Translations under genes and position numbers: made by a program
Source of the DNA: Silurus meridionalis
Taxonomy: Eukaryota > Chordata > Actinopteri > Siluriformes > Siluridae
Assembly: GCF_014805685.1 (NCBI RefSeq)
Contig: NC_060912.1
Location: 11,092,658-11,156,657, forward strand
Length of the DNA stretch: 64,000 nt
Direction: 5' to 3'
Shown: positions 10,849 to 23,186 of the stretch, piece by piece
Position numbering within the stretch: position 1 is the stretch's first letter
How the letters are laid out: every line of letters starts with the position of its first letter
The notes under the pieces: model-generated
Databases searched by the model: none
Seen by the model: the letters and a program-made list of their open reading frames with translations, nothing else
What the model was told of the DNA's origin: nothing

Positions 10849-13800
10849 ATGGCACCAAAAAAAGTAGAACTAAAGAGGGAGATGAATAAAACGTCTGAAC
10901 CGGAGAAGCCAAAGGAGCCTGACTTTGACCCAAAGAACATTGCAGTGAGTAATTCAGATAATAACTAGGTCATTATAGATGGATCAGAGAAATCATTAAT
11001 AAAGTTCTAAAGAAGAGATAGAGCTTTATTCTATCGCTTCCTATTCGTTTTCAGTTTGTTTCAAAAATGCAACCAGGAGAGAAATAATATTTTTCTACCA
11101 TTGTTAAATGTACCAGTCCACTATATGGATTCCAGTATTTATTTATTTTTATTTGTAAGGTTGTGTTTTAATCTTCATCTTCACTGGCGTACAGTAAATT
11201 CTTTCATCTGATTGGTCAGAAAATAATTATCCATTATTATTGCTGTACTAAAAGCTTGTTTGCTGTCATTATCATGGTGGATGCTTCATATACCAAAGTA
11301 CAAATCTTGGTAATATTTTGTTTAGCATTTTTGGGAGAAGTCTCCAGTTTTAGCGCTTTGCAACAGTCTGAGGTAAAACTGGATCTCCATATAAGAGGAG
11401 TACAGCATAATGTTGATAACAAAAACTTGGACCAATTACACCACCCTTTCATAATTTTTTTTCCTATAACTATTAGGGGAAATTATAATGATTTACTGTT
11501 TGGATTGCGAGAGACAATGTGTAACACTGAGTGGAATCTTCTGATATGGCGTTGGCCAGAGGTCATTGGTTTCCCATTTTCCTCTCTGAAAATTCAAGAT
11601 CTTGACATCTGCTTCCACAGATCTGCTTTTCCAGAGAGATACATTCCATCCCAATAAATCCAAATAACTCCACTGGCATTTTATTCAGAATATCCACTGC
11701 AGTCTGCATGTCTCTCCATTCCATGTTCCTCTACATCCTTCTACACAATTGCTGTTGAGCTCTCTTGTTGGAGTCTAACAAGCCTGTGATCCAGGATTAA
11801 CCCAGTCTTTTCTCTAGGGATGGAGCAGAAGGATGGAGTTTCACAGTCACTCCCCTAATTCTGAAAACAGCTGTCTGTTATTCTTAGATTGTGTAATTGG
11901 TGGTGGAAATGTGGGAATGATCTCGAACAGGCTGCTTCTTCTCAAGGGTATGGTGAGCATCTGTAGAACTGATGAGTGCAGGGCAGACAGTTGGGTAACA
12001 TTTGGTAGAGACTTGGTGTGGGTGGTTCTTCCACTGCGGCTCTCGCAGAAACTCAGAAGTTGTTCACAGTATTGCACAAGTGGCCACAACATTTAGTTAA
12101 AATCTCAACCCTGTTAGAAACCCACGTTCGGTCTAAAAAGCTCTAATATGAAAATTTAAACTCCATCTAGAAACTGAGGGTTCCTTGAGAGTTCTTCGAA
12201 TGTCTTGGATGATTGTTTGCTTGTTCTTGAGTTCTCTGGTAGCAAAACACTCTGGTGTTGTTTCCTATATTAAAACTTTAAGGTGTCCTCTAAGGTATAA
12301 ACTGAATAACTATTAAACAATATTTTGTCCACATAGTGCAGATGACCAAATGAGAACAGATAAGGAAAACTAATATGGACCAATCCAAAAGATCAACATG
12401 TTGTCTGTTTCCTTTCTTCTTAGATTGAGTTCACAGCAGATCAGATTGAAGGTAAGATTATACTTGTTTAATTGTGGTCCTATTGCCAAACTCATGTACG
12501 TATTATACTGTTTTATCTCAATAATTTGTGAATTAAAATATCCTTCTATAAAGCTCTGATCTCAACCCTATTGAAAGTGGAATGCGATGTTTAAAAAGCA
12601 CCTTATACAGTATTTGGTGTCTTATGCTCAGGTGTCCACAAGCTTTTAACAATATAGTGTATCATTTACTGAGGACAATTTAGGGGACCTGTTATAACTT
12701 TATTATGGGTTTATTCTCTCTTCTGACAGAGTTTAAAGAGGCCTTCATGCTGTTTGATCGAACACCCAAAGGAGAAATAAAGATTTCTTATGGTCAGTGT
12801 GGAGATGTGATGAGAGCTTTGGGCCAAAACCCTACCAACGCTGAGGTCATGAGGGTGCTGGGTAAACCCAAACCTGAAGGTGAGAGGTTCAAGACTGCTG
12901 CAGTTGCACTTTTTGGTTTACATTGTCACTTTTTAAAATCTAGATATGATCTAATTATCATTCAAGGTCCTGAATTAAAAGCGATCAGTGTATCTGATTG
13001 TCTCCTAACTTTATCTTCAGAACTGAACACCAAGCTCATGGACTTTGAGACGTTCCTGCCCATGTTTCAGCATGTGTCCAAGTCGAAGGACCGTGGAACA
13101 TTTGAGGACTTTGTGGAGGGTTTGCGAGTTTTTGACAAAGAAGGAAATGGCACCATAATGGGAGCAGAGCTTCGGCATGTTCTACAGACTTTAGGTAAAT
13201 AAATTCAGTTGAATTTGTAGAGCGCTTTTAAGCATGGAGATGGTCACTGTGCAGCTTTACAGAAATAAATGATGCAATAATCAAATGTGATTGACAAGTA
13301 AAATATCTACATGAGTGATTTCCCCACATAAGTGGTTCTACAGGGTTCATTTAGATCTACAATGCATTCAGGGTTCATTCAGTGCTACCATTCCTTCACT
13401 TGAACTAGGAGACCCAAACCTGTTCCAGCATGACAATGCCCCTGTGCACAAAGCCAATTCCATGAAGATCTGCTTTACATGGGTTGGAGTGGAAGATCTT
13501 CTTACCTTTTCACCTACATCACTACCTGACTTTACTAAAACCCTTCTACACAAAATCAAGTGGAACATCTTCCCATTAGAGTGGAGGCTATTATAAGAGC
13601 AAAAGGGAACTAAATGTGTAATGGGATTTTCAAAAAATAGCTTATCTCAATCTTATGGTCTTTTCCATATAGTGTACGTGCTTCACTTTCAGCAACATTA
13701 TAAAAAAAGGTTGTAGTCGGTGTAGTGAAATGTGCGTTGTAGTGAATTCAGTCCATTTCCTGTAGGAGAGAAAATGACAGAACAGGAAGTTGAACAAGTG

Positions 13801-13963
13801 TTGGCAGGACAGGAGGATGCCAACGGCTGTATCAACTACGAAGGTAACATCTCTGCTTCAGCCTTATTCTGGATCATATCCTTCAAAAATACAACTGCAT
13901 CATATGAAGGATTATTGTTTCTTTTTTCTTACAGCTTTTGTCAAATACATCATGGCTGGATAA
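10849..13963 (+). CDS. myl4: Essential (alkali) myosin light chain, MYL4-like
   Basis: This is a 184-residue EF-hand protein from six coding exons: 10849-10944, 12424-12451, 12730-12879, 13021-13194, 13766-13843 and 13935-13963. All have GT-AG borders and compatible phases. It binds the IQ motif of the myosin heavy-chain neck and stabilises the lever arm in sarcomeres. The Lys-rich N-terminus [10 protein letters not shown] is a shortened form of the A1-type extension that contacts actin. [32 protein letters not shown] and the C-terminal [16 protein letters not shown] match the family. The FTADQ and KPKPEE choices favour MYL4 over MYL3 or MYL1. The 28-nt exon 2 is characteristic of this gene family. 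Start choice: the first ATG after the TATA box. The paralogue within the myl1/3/4/13 group is not certain. Confidence 0.9.
11000..12420. other. Intron 1 of the myosin gene, no nested gene
   Basis: This 1.5-kb intron holds open frames of up to 133 codons (11256-11657), but none resembles a known protein and none has splice or promoter support. A dispersed-repeat core CTGATTGGTCAGAAA lies near 11208. Confidence 0.5.
12540..12662 (+). mobile_element. Tc1-like fragment in myosin intron 2
   Basis: AAAGCTCTGATCTCAACCCT is followed by a terminal-repeat-like end CAGGTGTCCACAAGCTTTT near 12630. It belongs to the same family as the other Tc1-like remnants and lies wholly in the intron. Confidence 0.6.
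13200..13680 (+). mobile_element. Dispersed repeat plus Tc1-like fragment in myosin intron 4
   Basis: 13205-13270 contains a widespread teleost repeat motif (GTAGAGCGCTTTTAAGCATGG, CAGCTTTACAGAAATAAA; also at about 50220-50285). 13370-13680 is a Tc1-like relic reading [12 protein letters not shown] and then degenerate sequence on the plus strand, ending near CCATATAGTGTA. The best-preserved catalytic Asp region of the family in this window is here. Confidence 0.7.
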
Positions 13964-14106
13964 ATGAGATATCAAAGGTGAATCATTGGAGATACGACAT
14001 AATAGCATGGATTGTCTCCAGTGTAGTGGAGCATGTATCTGATACACACTTGTGTCTCTTTTAAGATTCAATCCTGCAGTGTCCAGAAGTCACAAACACA
14101 CTGGGG

Positions 14107-14189
14107 AATAAACACATATGCCTACAAAACATTTATTTTTGCCCCGACATGTTTTACTTTTTTAAATATTTGGTATGTTCTTGAATAAA
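14107..14189 (+). terminator. Poly(A) signals of the myosin gene
   Basis: AATAAA hexamers lie at 14107-14112 and 14184-14189 (a third overlaps near 14198), 140-230 bp after the stop codon. Confidence 0.65.
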
Positions 14190-14508
14190 TGGTTTGAATA
14201 AATGGTGTAATGATGTTTGTGTGGGTTTGTTTCAGGTTCTCAGAGTTTCATCTACAACCTGAATTCCTGATATTTACCAAATATTTTTAGTCTCTTTAGC
14301 ACCCCCATCAGGCCAGAGCAAAAACTACAATATATGTCCTGCACTTTTAACTCCATCAGCAAAAAAACACAAAAGACAAAAAAAAAAAAGGGAAAAAATT
14401 CTAATTTCTACAATTAACAAAAGATGAAGAGAATTTGATATCAACATAGAAGATATAACTACAATACCTCATTTTCACGTCGCCCTTTATTACATATTTA
14501 TTACAGAT

Positions 14509-14511
<3 letters not shown>

Positions 14512-14581
<70 letters not shown>

Positions 14582-14585
14582 TCTC
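14512..14585. repeat. (CT)n microsatellite
   Basis: A CT tract of about 70 bp with two interruptions lies between the myosin and lrp12 genes. The neighbouring 14620-15100 is T-rich with no gene. Confidence 0.9.
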
Positions 14586-15109
14586 TAGTTTAATAAATAC
14601 ACAGACACAATCTATTACAATCTATTTCTTTATTTCCTTGAAATACCTGCTTTGGCAGCAATGTGACATTTATCTTCTATGTACAGAATGAAGGATGAAA
14701 AAAGAACAAGAGTAAATAAATAAACAATAAACAAATGCCAAAATGAGTGAGTGAATAAATGAATAGACAAATGAAAAAATAAATAAATGCATTTTAAAGC
14801 TTGATTTTATGTTTCGTTTTTGAATTTCTCTTTTGTATGTATTTATCTACAAGTTTACATTGGGGATTTTTTTTGTCTTTCGTCTCTTATGTATTTATTT
14901 GCACGTTTATACGTTTTTTCTTTTTTTTCTTTCTTAATGCATTTTCTATATTTTATTTCTGTATTTCTTCCTTTATTTTTCATTTTTATATATTTATTCA
15001 CATATTTTGAAGTTTTCTTTCTTTTCTTTCTTTCTTTCTTTCTTTCTTACTTTCTGTCTGTCTGTATTTTTGTATGTATTTATTTATACAGTTAGAAGTT
15101 GATCTTTCT

Positions 15110-15158
<49 letters not shown>

Positions 15159-15197
15159 CTGTATATACTGTATTTATCTTTTAGAGCATTAATGTGC

Positions 15198-15239
<42 letters not shown>

Positions 15240-15250
15240 GTGTGTGTGTC

Positions 15251-15302
<52 letters not shown>

Positions 15303-15379
15303 TTTCTGTGTGTGTGTGTGTGTGTGTGTCTCTCTCTCTCTTTCTCTGTGTGTGTGTGTGTGTGTGTCTCTCTGTGTGT

Positions 15380-15468
<89 letters not shown>

Positions 15469-15499
15469 GTGTGTGTGTGTGTGTGTGAGTGTGTGTGTG

Positions 15500-15545
<46 letters not shown>
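15110..15545. repeat. Compound (CA)n / (CT)n / (GT)n microsatellite block
   Basis: CA at 15112-15156 is followed by six alternating CT and GT tracts from 15200 to 15545. Long open frames across it (up to 165 codons) are repeat artefacts. The block ends about 40 bp before the GC-rich lrp12 promoter. Confidence 0.95.
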
Positions 15546-15548
<3 letters not shown>

Positions 15549-15584
15549 TATCTTTTTTAATGATGGCGTACAGGAGTAGGGCTG

Positions 15585-15900
15585 ATCGGATTGCGACGCG
15601 CCCCCGCTGTTGTCCCCGGATGTAATAACACGCGCACGGCCGGTAGGGGGCGGGGTTAGTGTGGGCCGCGGAGGCGACAATGTCACCGGCTCTTTGTTTG
15701 GGTCTGAAACACGGATAACGGACTCGGTTTATTTATTTCTTCTTATTATTTTCTTTTGTAAAACCCATTGGATTTAATTGTCCTGCTTTAGAGGACAAAC
15801 AGATTCTTATTCACGGCTCACTTTTCTTTTCTCCAGCGGCGGAATCTTATAGAGTAGAGAGAAGCAGCGGCTAGTTAACGGCTAGTCAGAGACACTCCGT
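15585..15900 (+). promoter_or_regulatory. lrp12: CpG-rich promoter / 5' UTR region of lrp12
   Basis: A sharp shift to GC-rich, CpG-rich sequence occurs at 15585-15680. It contains a GC box GGGGGCGGGG (15646-15655) and CGCGCACGGCCGG, with no TATA box. It lies about 0.9 kb upstream of the first coding exon, so at least one 5' UTR intron or a long leader is likely. The exact start site cannot be read. Confidence 0.5.
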
Positions 15901-16284
15901 CTGAATATTTATTTATATACACATTTAATCTAATAGCGTTTATTTAATCGTGTTGTGTATTTTATAAAGGATTTTTAGTGTTTTTTATGTAATGTTTTTG
16001 TTTGTAGCTCAGTAGTGAACCTGGTTCATGTTAGCAAACACTAGCTGTCGCTAATCACTTTGTTTTTTTTTGTGTTTTTTTCACTTCCGGTTTTTTGTTT
16101 AGTTTCTTCAACGTTTATAAGCTAAATTAACTTTCAGTTTTTTAACATTTATTTATTTATTTATTTATAACCTGAAGTATTTAAACACTATTTTATTGCT
16201 CGGTAATCTGGAGTAAGATTAGTGCTTTAGATTCCGTGGTTTGTTTTTGTTTATTTATCATTAGATTAATTGATTAATTGGTGT

Positions 16285-16402
16285 GTGTGCTGTAGATGTG
16301 TGCAGGTGTGTTAGTGTAGTGCAGGTGTGTTAGTGTAGTGCAGGTGTGTTAGTGTAGTGCAGGTGTGTTAGTGTAGTGCAGGTGTGTTAGTGTAGTGCAG
16401 GT
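16285..16402. repeat. 19-bp minisatellite, ~5 copies
   Basis: Five near-perfect copies of GTGCAGGTGTGTTAGTGTA lie upstream of lrp12 coding exon 1. Confidence 0.85.
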
Positions 16403-16520
16403 AAAACAGTCTGCAGGGTTTATTTATCATCAGATCCATTTAATCTGTGATCTTCACCTCCTGCACTCAGATCAGAAAACGATATAAATAAGTATAAACG
16501 CACAGTCAAGAGCTGTAGGG

Positions 16521-16523
<3 letters not shown>

Positions 16524-16587
<64 letters not shown>
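16524..16587. repeat. (GT)n microsatellite abutting lrp12 exon 1
   Basis: About 32 GT units end 10 bp before the lrp12 start codon. Further tracts lie in intron 1: (GT)n at 16723-16764, (CT)n(CA)n at 16831-16878 and (GATG)n at 16903-16931. Confidence 0.95.
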
Positions 16588-16589
<2 letters not shown>

Positions 16590-16597
16590 GGGTTATT

Positions 16598-16720
16598 ATG
16601 GCCTGTGCTTGGGGCATGAAGAAGGTCTCATTATGGACTAATTCACTTTTCATCCTCAGCATGGTCTTCCTCAGTGAGTACTGAAGATTTCTATGTGTTT
16701 TATTCTAAGACAGATGGTCT

Positions 16721-16766
<46 letters not shown>

Positions 16767-16830
16767 AAAGTGAGAACACACAGCTGGACGAATTGACGTT
16801 GGAGTCCCTGGAACAAAGGGCCTCCATTGT

Positions 16831-16880
<50 letters not shown>

Positions 16881-17848
16881 ACACTTATCTGTATGTAAAC
16901 TTGATGGATGGATGGATGGATGGATGGATGGGAAGATCTTCATTGTCATGTGAATAGTACAGGTATATGTACAGTTTGTGTCTCTTTCCTGTTGCTTTCT
17001 AAAAGCACACCGTGATCCATATAAAGATCTTGGAGTGAAGCCAGAAGGTTGGATGAAGCTGCACTGGTGGTTAAACAGATCTTTTATGTCCAGGTTGTTC
17101 CAGAGAACCACAAACCCAAATAACTGGGGCACATTTACACATCGAGCAGAAGTTTGAACACTTAATCATCATTAGTTTATTTCCAGAAGAAACGATTCGT
17201 TAATTAAATTTTTTAAATTAATTATATAGAAGAAACCCGTTAACCACAGCAAGTCACTCTGTGTGTGGGCCGTGTGTGTGTGTGTGTGTGTGTTAGGGTT
17301 TGTGTTAATACCCCCGAGGTTATTAATAGAAATGGATTTAGCGTTAGGATCCAGGTGTTGGTGTTCAGCGCCGACTCGAGTCACGGCTCCTGTGGAGATC
17401 GTTGTGATTCCTGGGAGAATCACGGAGCTTCATTTCTGCAGTGTTTAAGGCTCATGAGCTTCATAAAGCAGGATGTAGGAGAAGGTTTTTTGATGATGAT
17501 GATGATGATGTAATAATTGTCTCTGATTCAGAATGTTCTTGTGTTGTTGTGTGTATCAGACGAAGCGTTCTCCTCACAGCGCGGTGATAACGTCTACGTG
17601 TCCGGGATCTCCAACGGTGAGTTCTGTAACCAAAAAAAAAAACTACAGGCGGTATTTTTTACATAGATTGGAAAGTGAAGTGTGTGTGTGTGTGTGTGTG
17701 TGAAGCCTGTGGAGATGTGGTGGAGCAGATCAGGGCCTCCAGCGGTGTGATCACCAGTCCTGGATGGCCTTTTGAGTATCCGTCTCGCATCAACTGCAGC
17801 TGGAACATCCGAGCAAATCCTGGAGAAATAATTACCATTAGGTACTGA

Positions 17849-17916
<68 letters not shown>

Positions 17917-20900
17917 ACTTATCCTACACAACCTAAAGTCTTTCTTAAGGCGTCAACCCACTTAGTTTCACAACAGAATCCTCGCCCTGTGTAGAAACAC
18001 ACCCAAACAGACATACACACACACACACACATACACACACATCTTATCAGACATAGTGTTACAAACAGAAGTAGTAATCCAGAGGCACACACACACACAC
18101 ACAGACTTCTGTAGTACAGTATAGCAGCAGGAACGTGGTTTTACACGTCACGTGTCACTTTCTATAATATGATCTCATCAGTAGCACTTTTCTCTAATAT
18201 CACCGCTACTCCTTGTGCTGGTGTTTTGAGGCCGTCCACATCAGCACTAGTGATGTTCCTCCTGGTGTCCATGGTAACCAGCGCAAAACTACCCACACAC
18301 ACACACACTGTTCTTTTGATCTGTGATTCCACGTGTACAGACTCTGAACTACTTTGAGCAGAACGACATTTTTAGCACATATTAGTGTAAAAACTATTAA
18401 AATCGCAGGATCGAACACATCAGCGTTTCTATGGGAACCGCTCATTCACGTGGGCTTATGTGGCAGGAGATGTTTATGAGCATTTTTCTAGGAAAGGAGT
18501 CTCCAGTCTGAGGTGCTTATTGAGTCAGACGGATGAAGAGCATGTGTTTATTTAACAAAACAACAGAAGCGTCCACTCGTCACACTGGTTTTTTATTTCG
18601 TCCAGTTTTCAGGACTTTGAGATCCAGAGCTCGCACCGCTGCGGTATGGACTGGATCTCCATCGGCACCTACAAGAACCTGGATGGTTACCGAGCGTGCG
18701 GTTCTTCCATCCCGGCTCCCTACATCTCCTCTCAGGACCACGTGTGGATCAAATTCCACTCGGACGACACGCTTACCGGCAAGGGCTTCAAGCTCTCGTA
18801 CATCACAGGTACCGCAGGAGATAAACGCCGCATTTTCTCCTTTTTCTGAATCTTACATTCGAGTCCGGAAATGAAATGATTATAAGTGTATTATAGGCGT
18901 CAGTTTTTTAGGTCTCAGTAACTAATGACGCTTCCTGGTTTGGTGATCATTAAGAATCTCTAGAATAATAAACTTCTGTACTGGTCCTCGTTTGCGTGTT
19001 TCATGTGAAGCTGCTCCATTGCACAATTGGTGATTTTTAACCCACTCAGGAAAGTCGGAGGAGGCGAGCTGCGAGGCGGATCAGTTCCACTGCGTGAACG
19101 GGAAGTGCATCCCCCAGTCGTGGAGGTGCAACACGATGGACGAGTGCGGAGACAACTCCGACGAGGAGCTCTGCGTTCATCCCAACCCTCCTTCTTCCTC
19201 TTCTTCTTCTTTCTTCTCCTTTCAGCCGTGCTTGTTCGATCAGTTCCCATGCGTCTCGCGCTACACCCGAGTCCTCACCTGCCTTCCGTCTTCTCTCCGC
19301 TGTGACGGCGCCATCGATTGCCAGGACCTGAGCGACGAAATCGACTGCGACGTTCCCGCCTGCTCAGAGCTCCGCCTTCAAAACTTTTACGGGACTTTTA
19401 ACTCTCCAAATTACCCGGATTTCTACCCCCCCGGAAGCGACTGCACGTGGCTGATCGACACCGGCGATCACCGCAGAGTCGTCCTGCGCTTCCTGGATTT
19501 CAAATTAGACGGAACCGGTTACTATGGAGATTTTGTAAAAGTGTACGACGGCTTGGAGGCGGAGCCTAGGCGCCTCCTCCGCGTTCTGACCACCCTGGAT
19601 TCGCGCACTTCGGTCATAACGATCATTTCGTCGTCGGGGCAGCTGCGTGTGCACTTTTACGCAGATAAGATCAACACTGCGCGAGGATTCAACGCTACCT
19701 ATCAGGTCGAAGGGTTTTGCTTGCCCTGGGAGATGCCGTGCGGAGGAAACTGGGGGTGTTACACCGAACAGCAGCGCTGCGACGGGTACTGGCACTGTGC
19801 TAACGGCAGAGACGAGCTGAACTGCAGCGGATGCGGTGAAGACGAGTTCCCCTGTTCCAGAAATGGCGCGTGTTACCCGCGATCCGACCGCTGCAACTAT
19901 CAGAACCGCTGCCCCAACGGCTCCGACGAGAAGAACTGCGCTTTCTGCCAGCCGGGGAACTTCCACTGCAGGAACGGCCGCTGCGTGTTCGAGAGCTGGG
20001 TGTGTGACGCGCAGGACGACTGCGGGGACGCCAGCGACGAGGACGCCTGCCCTGTCGCCGTGCCAACACGGGTCATCGCCGCCGCAGTTATCGGGAGCCT
20101 GGTGTGTGGCCTGCTGCTCGTCATCGCGCTCGGCTGCACCTGCAAACTCTACTCTCTCAGGAGCTTCGAGCGCAGGTCAGTAAAACGAACATAGAAACAG
20201 AAATAGATGTTCTTTTAGCAAATTTTACATTATCTGATTTTTTTTTGGTCTTGTTTCAGGTCGTTTGAGACCCAGTTGTCCAGAGTGGAGGCGGAGTTAC
20301 TGAGGAGAGAAGCTCCGCCCTCATATGGCCAGCTTATCGCTCAGGGATTAATCCCCCCTGTGGAGGATTTTCCTGTCTGTTCTGGCAACCAGGTGAGATG
20401 TGTTTTCACTTTTGAGGAAAAAAAAACTAATGATTAAAAGTTTTTCCCAAAACTTTTATTTTTGAATTTCTTGAAAAACATTTTCCATCTCTTTCAGGCT
20501 TCCGTGTTGGAGAATCTCCGGCTGGCTGTTCGCTCTCAGCTCGGCTTCACCTCCATCCGCCTCCCCTCCTCCGGTCGCCACGGAAACGTCTGGCGCCGGC
20601 TTTTCAATTTCACGCGTTCTCGCCACTCCGCCTCATTAGCGCTGGTGTCCTCCGGTGCAGGGGTGGAGTCGGACTCGGGAAGCGGGGTTCACGGCGTCGG
20701 AAGCTCCGCCCACATTTCAGAGCGACTGGATTCTGACGATTCAGAAAGCGAGCAGCAGGGGGCGGTGGGCGGCGCGTCGGCTTCTCTTCTGCCTCACAAA
20801 ACCCCTCCGGCCGCCACCATTGTTTCCGTTTCCGCGAGCACCGCCCCGCACGCCGTCCCCGAGAGCGACGACATAGTGGTTCCGCCTCCCAGCGGGCGGG

Positions 20901-21223
20901 GCTCGTTAGTGGCGCGTGGGCTGCGCTGGGTCCGGATGTCCTTCGGATCTCGATTCGCACAGCAGAACCGAAGCCCGCTGAGGCAGATGCAGAACGGAAC
21001 AGCGAGCGAAGAAGATGACGATGAAGACGTCGAGCTCCTCGTTCCTTTAACCGACACCTCCGACGCGCCTTCCACCGCTCCCTCGCTCCGTGGCAGGCCG
21101 GCGATTCGGGACGGGCCCTGCGAGAACTGCGGGATGGTCCACACGGCTCAGATTCCCGACGCATGCTTAGAGGCAACGACTAGAACAGAAACCAGCGACG
21201 ACGATTCTCTTTTGCTTTGTTAA
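16598..21223 (+). CDS. lrp12: Low-density lipoprotein receptor-related protein 12
   Basis: This is a type I membrane receptor of 818 residues from seven coding exons: 16598-16673, 17560-17616, 17706-17841, 18606-18808, 19050-20175, 20260-20392 and 20498-21223. The phases agree throughout. Order: signal peptide beginning MACAWG; CUB1 (CGDVVEQIRA to about residue 158); two LDL-A repeats; CUB2 (starting near CSELRLQNFYG); three more LDL-A repeats, each with the calcium-binding DxSDE pattern; a membrane span near 498-521; and a 300-residue cytoplasmic tail. The tail keeps RSFETQLSRVEAELLRREAP, the block GPCENCGMVHTAQIPDACLE and the terminal LLLC, which identify LRP12 over LRP3 and LRP10. Mammalian LRP12 is about 40 residues longer, the difference lying in the low-complexity tail. 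Roles in endocytosis and adaptor binding are inferred from the family. Confidence 0.95.
17681..17909. repeat. (GT)n and (CA)n bracketing lrp12 exon 3
   Basis: (GT)n at 17681-17702 runs to 3 bp before the acceptor AG of exon 3. (CA)n at 17850-17908 starts 8 bp after its donor. The two tracts are complementary in the transcript. Shorter CA tracts follow at 18019-18034, 18092-18106 and 18294-18308. Confidence 0.9.
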
Positions 21224-22125
21224 TTCTCGTTTCCACCCGCTCTGCCTTCGCTTCTTCGCTATCCCTAGCAAGGGGAAGTCTGAATGTTTTTTTGGACACC
21301 TGCCCTTACCTGCCCGTGACCTTTCCAAGAGCTTCAGAGCAGTTCTGGTGATGCCGTCTCCCCTTCACTTTGCAGTTTCCTGTCTCTGGTTTAGCTTAAA
21401 GGTTTGTTGCGCCGGCAGTTAAAACGACTGGATGATTATTTCACATACCATGACTGACAGAGGGCCAGCGTCAGGCCCCCAAGCCCGGGCCCTTTAACCC
21501 ATTAACTCTTCAGCCGTAAGTGTGAATGGAATTCCGCCTCACCTGTGTGGCGCTTTGCATCTGCCAGAAAAGGTTACTTTTTGACCTTTTCCTGCGCAGT
21601 AGGAGGGTTTGGGATACACACACTCAGAACGTAACAGATTTCTAAGCTCTGTATGGGAGAGGGGTTTTAACCTCACACTGGTACTGAGGGAGACTTTACA
21701 CGTTTCGACTCGATCCGATGTCATCAGGAAGGCCGTCTGACGATCCAAACGTTGCGTAACACGTGAGCAGCCAGGGCTCTTAATCCAGATTAAACAGCGT
21801 AGTATGATTTTTGCAGATTATTTATAACGCAGTGTGAATAAAGAAGCGACTATTTTTAAGGGTGTTACGTTCAATAACAGCCACCAATGTTGTGTTGTAT
21901 TTATTGTTTCTTTACTGCTTTAATGTTTTGGTACTGAAAACTCTGTGTGTGTGTGTGTATTTATTAATGGTTTTAATTTCAGTAGTGGTTAATTAAGAAG
22001 CATGTGACATTGTCTTGTGCTATTTTTTTCCCCCATTTTTTTAGGTGACTATTGTGTACGAAAGTTATTGTATATAAACATGCGTAACTGGTTACTGCAT
22101 TAAAGAATAAAGTATTCCATGCCAT
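21224..22125 (+). other. lrp12: lrp12 3' UTR region
   Basis: No further coding sequence was found. AATAAA signals lie at 21837-21842 and 22106-22111. The second follows long T-rich sequence and is a good candidate for the distal cleavage site. A (GT)n tract at 22160-22212 follows. Confidence 0.55.
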
Positions 22126-22157
22126 GTTGGTTTGCGCATAATTATTAAACACAAAAC

Positions 22158-22212
<55 letters not shown>

Positions 22213-22214
<2 letters not shown>

Positions 22215-22790
22215 GTCCTATTCCAAATGAGTTTACTTTGGTGTAGTGGTGAGTCTCCATTTTCTGAGATTTAAAGCACCACTTTCATTGCATTTTTTTC
22301 TTTACTTTACACACCTCAATCTTTTTCTTTGTGGTGCTGAGCCACTTCTTCATCACCACCCTCACATGTTTGTGCCAGGAGTGCAAGAAATTACAAATAA
22401 ATATATAACACCAGAACCAGGCTTGAACGCTAAACTGGGGACCTTGCAAACCTTGAGATTGCGATTTTTAGGGGCGTTTTAATAAAATATTTTTTTTGTA
22501 CTGTTATGGCTCAGTAATAAAGCTCTGACATCTCTGAGCTCAGAGGACTGAGGTGGGAAAGACAAGACCTTCTCTTTTTAAAACCTGGTCCACATCTTAT
22601 AAGGGGATTTGGCATAATCAATCAATCAATGGTTTCTTACACAGAATTTTTGAGTATCAGGAATATAGTGTTATTTAGGAATAATTTACTGCAGGTTTGG
22701 TTATTGTGCTCTCATCAAAAAAGTCCTTCCTAGACTTAAATATGCAAAATGTAAAAAAGGGAGAAAAATCTGATTTTAATGCGAAGATTA
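22213..22790. other. Gap between convergent lrp12 and gh1 3' ends
   Basis: No gene was found. A minus-strand AATAAA (TTTATT at 22793-22798) at its right edge is a candidate gh1 poly(A) signal, about 390 bp after the gh1 stop. Confidence 0.45.
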
Positions 22791-23186
22791 GGTTTATTGG
22801 AAATCCACAAAAACAAAGACAGAGATTTTTTTTACACAGAGGAATTATTCAAAGCTAAATAGCAAATTATTATTCGTACTTTAAAAGTATATAGAATAGA
22901 CTCTAATATGAAAAATATAATATATATTCATAAGGCAGGAGCGTATACTTCCACCATCCTGGTTATCATATGCTGGTCATTATTTGATAGAAATCTGGAT
23001 TTGCATAGCACCGTTGTGAAACCAGTCCCATTTTACAACCTTAAAGTTGCCGAGACATGAGAATGGAGGAGGAGAAAATAAATACATAAAGTTAGAAGTG
23101 AAATCCAGGGGAAAAGGATTAATAATTTAGCTACACCTGGACTATTAAAACAATTCAAATCACAGGCTGAGGCTAAATCATGCCCT

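Noticed and set aside
11256..12096. Two adjacent open frames (133 and 87 codons) in myosin intron 1
   Set aside because: No recognisable similarity, no splice or promoter support, and AT-rich intron composition.
15099..15686. Long open frames on both strands (129-165 codons)
   Set aside because: They are read through (CT)n, (GT)n and (CA)n microsatellites and are pure repeat translations.
19505..21176. Long minus-strand and alternate-frame ORFs over lrp12 exons
   Set aside because: They are shadows of the GC-rich lrp12 coding exons, which carry clear CUB and LDL-A domains in the plus frame.
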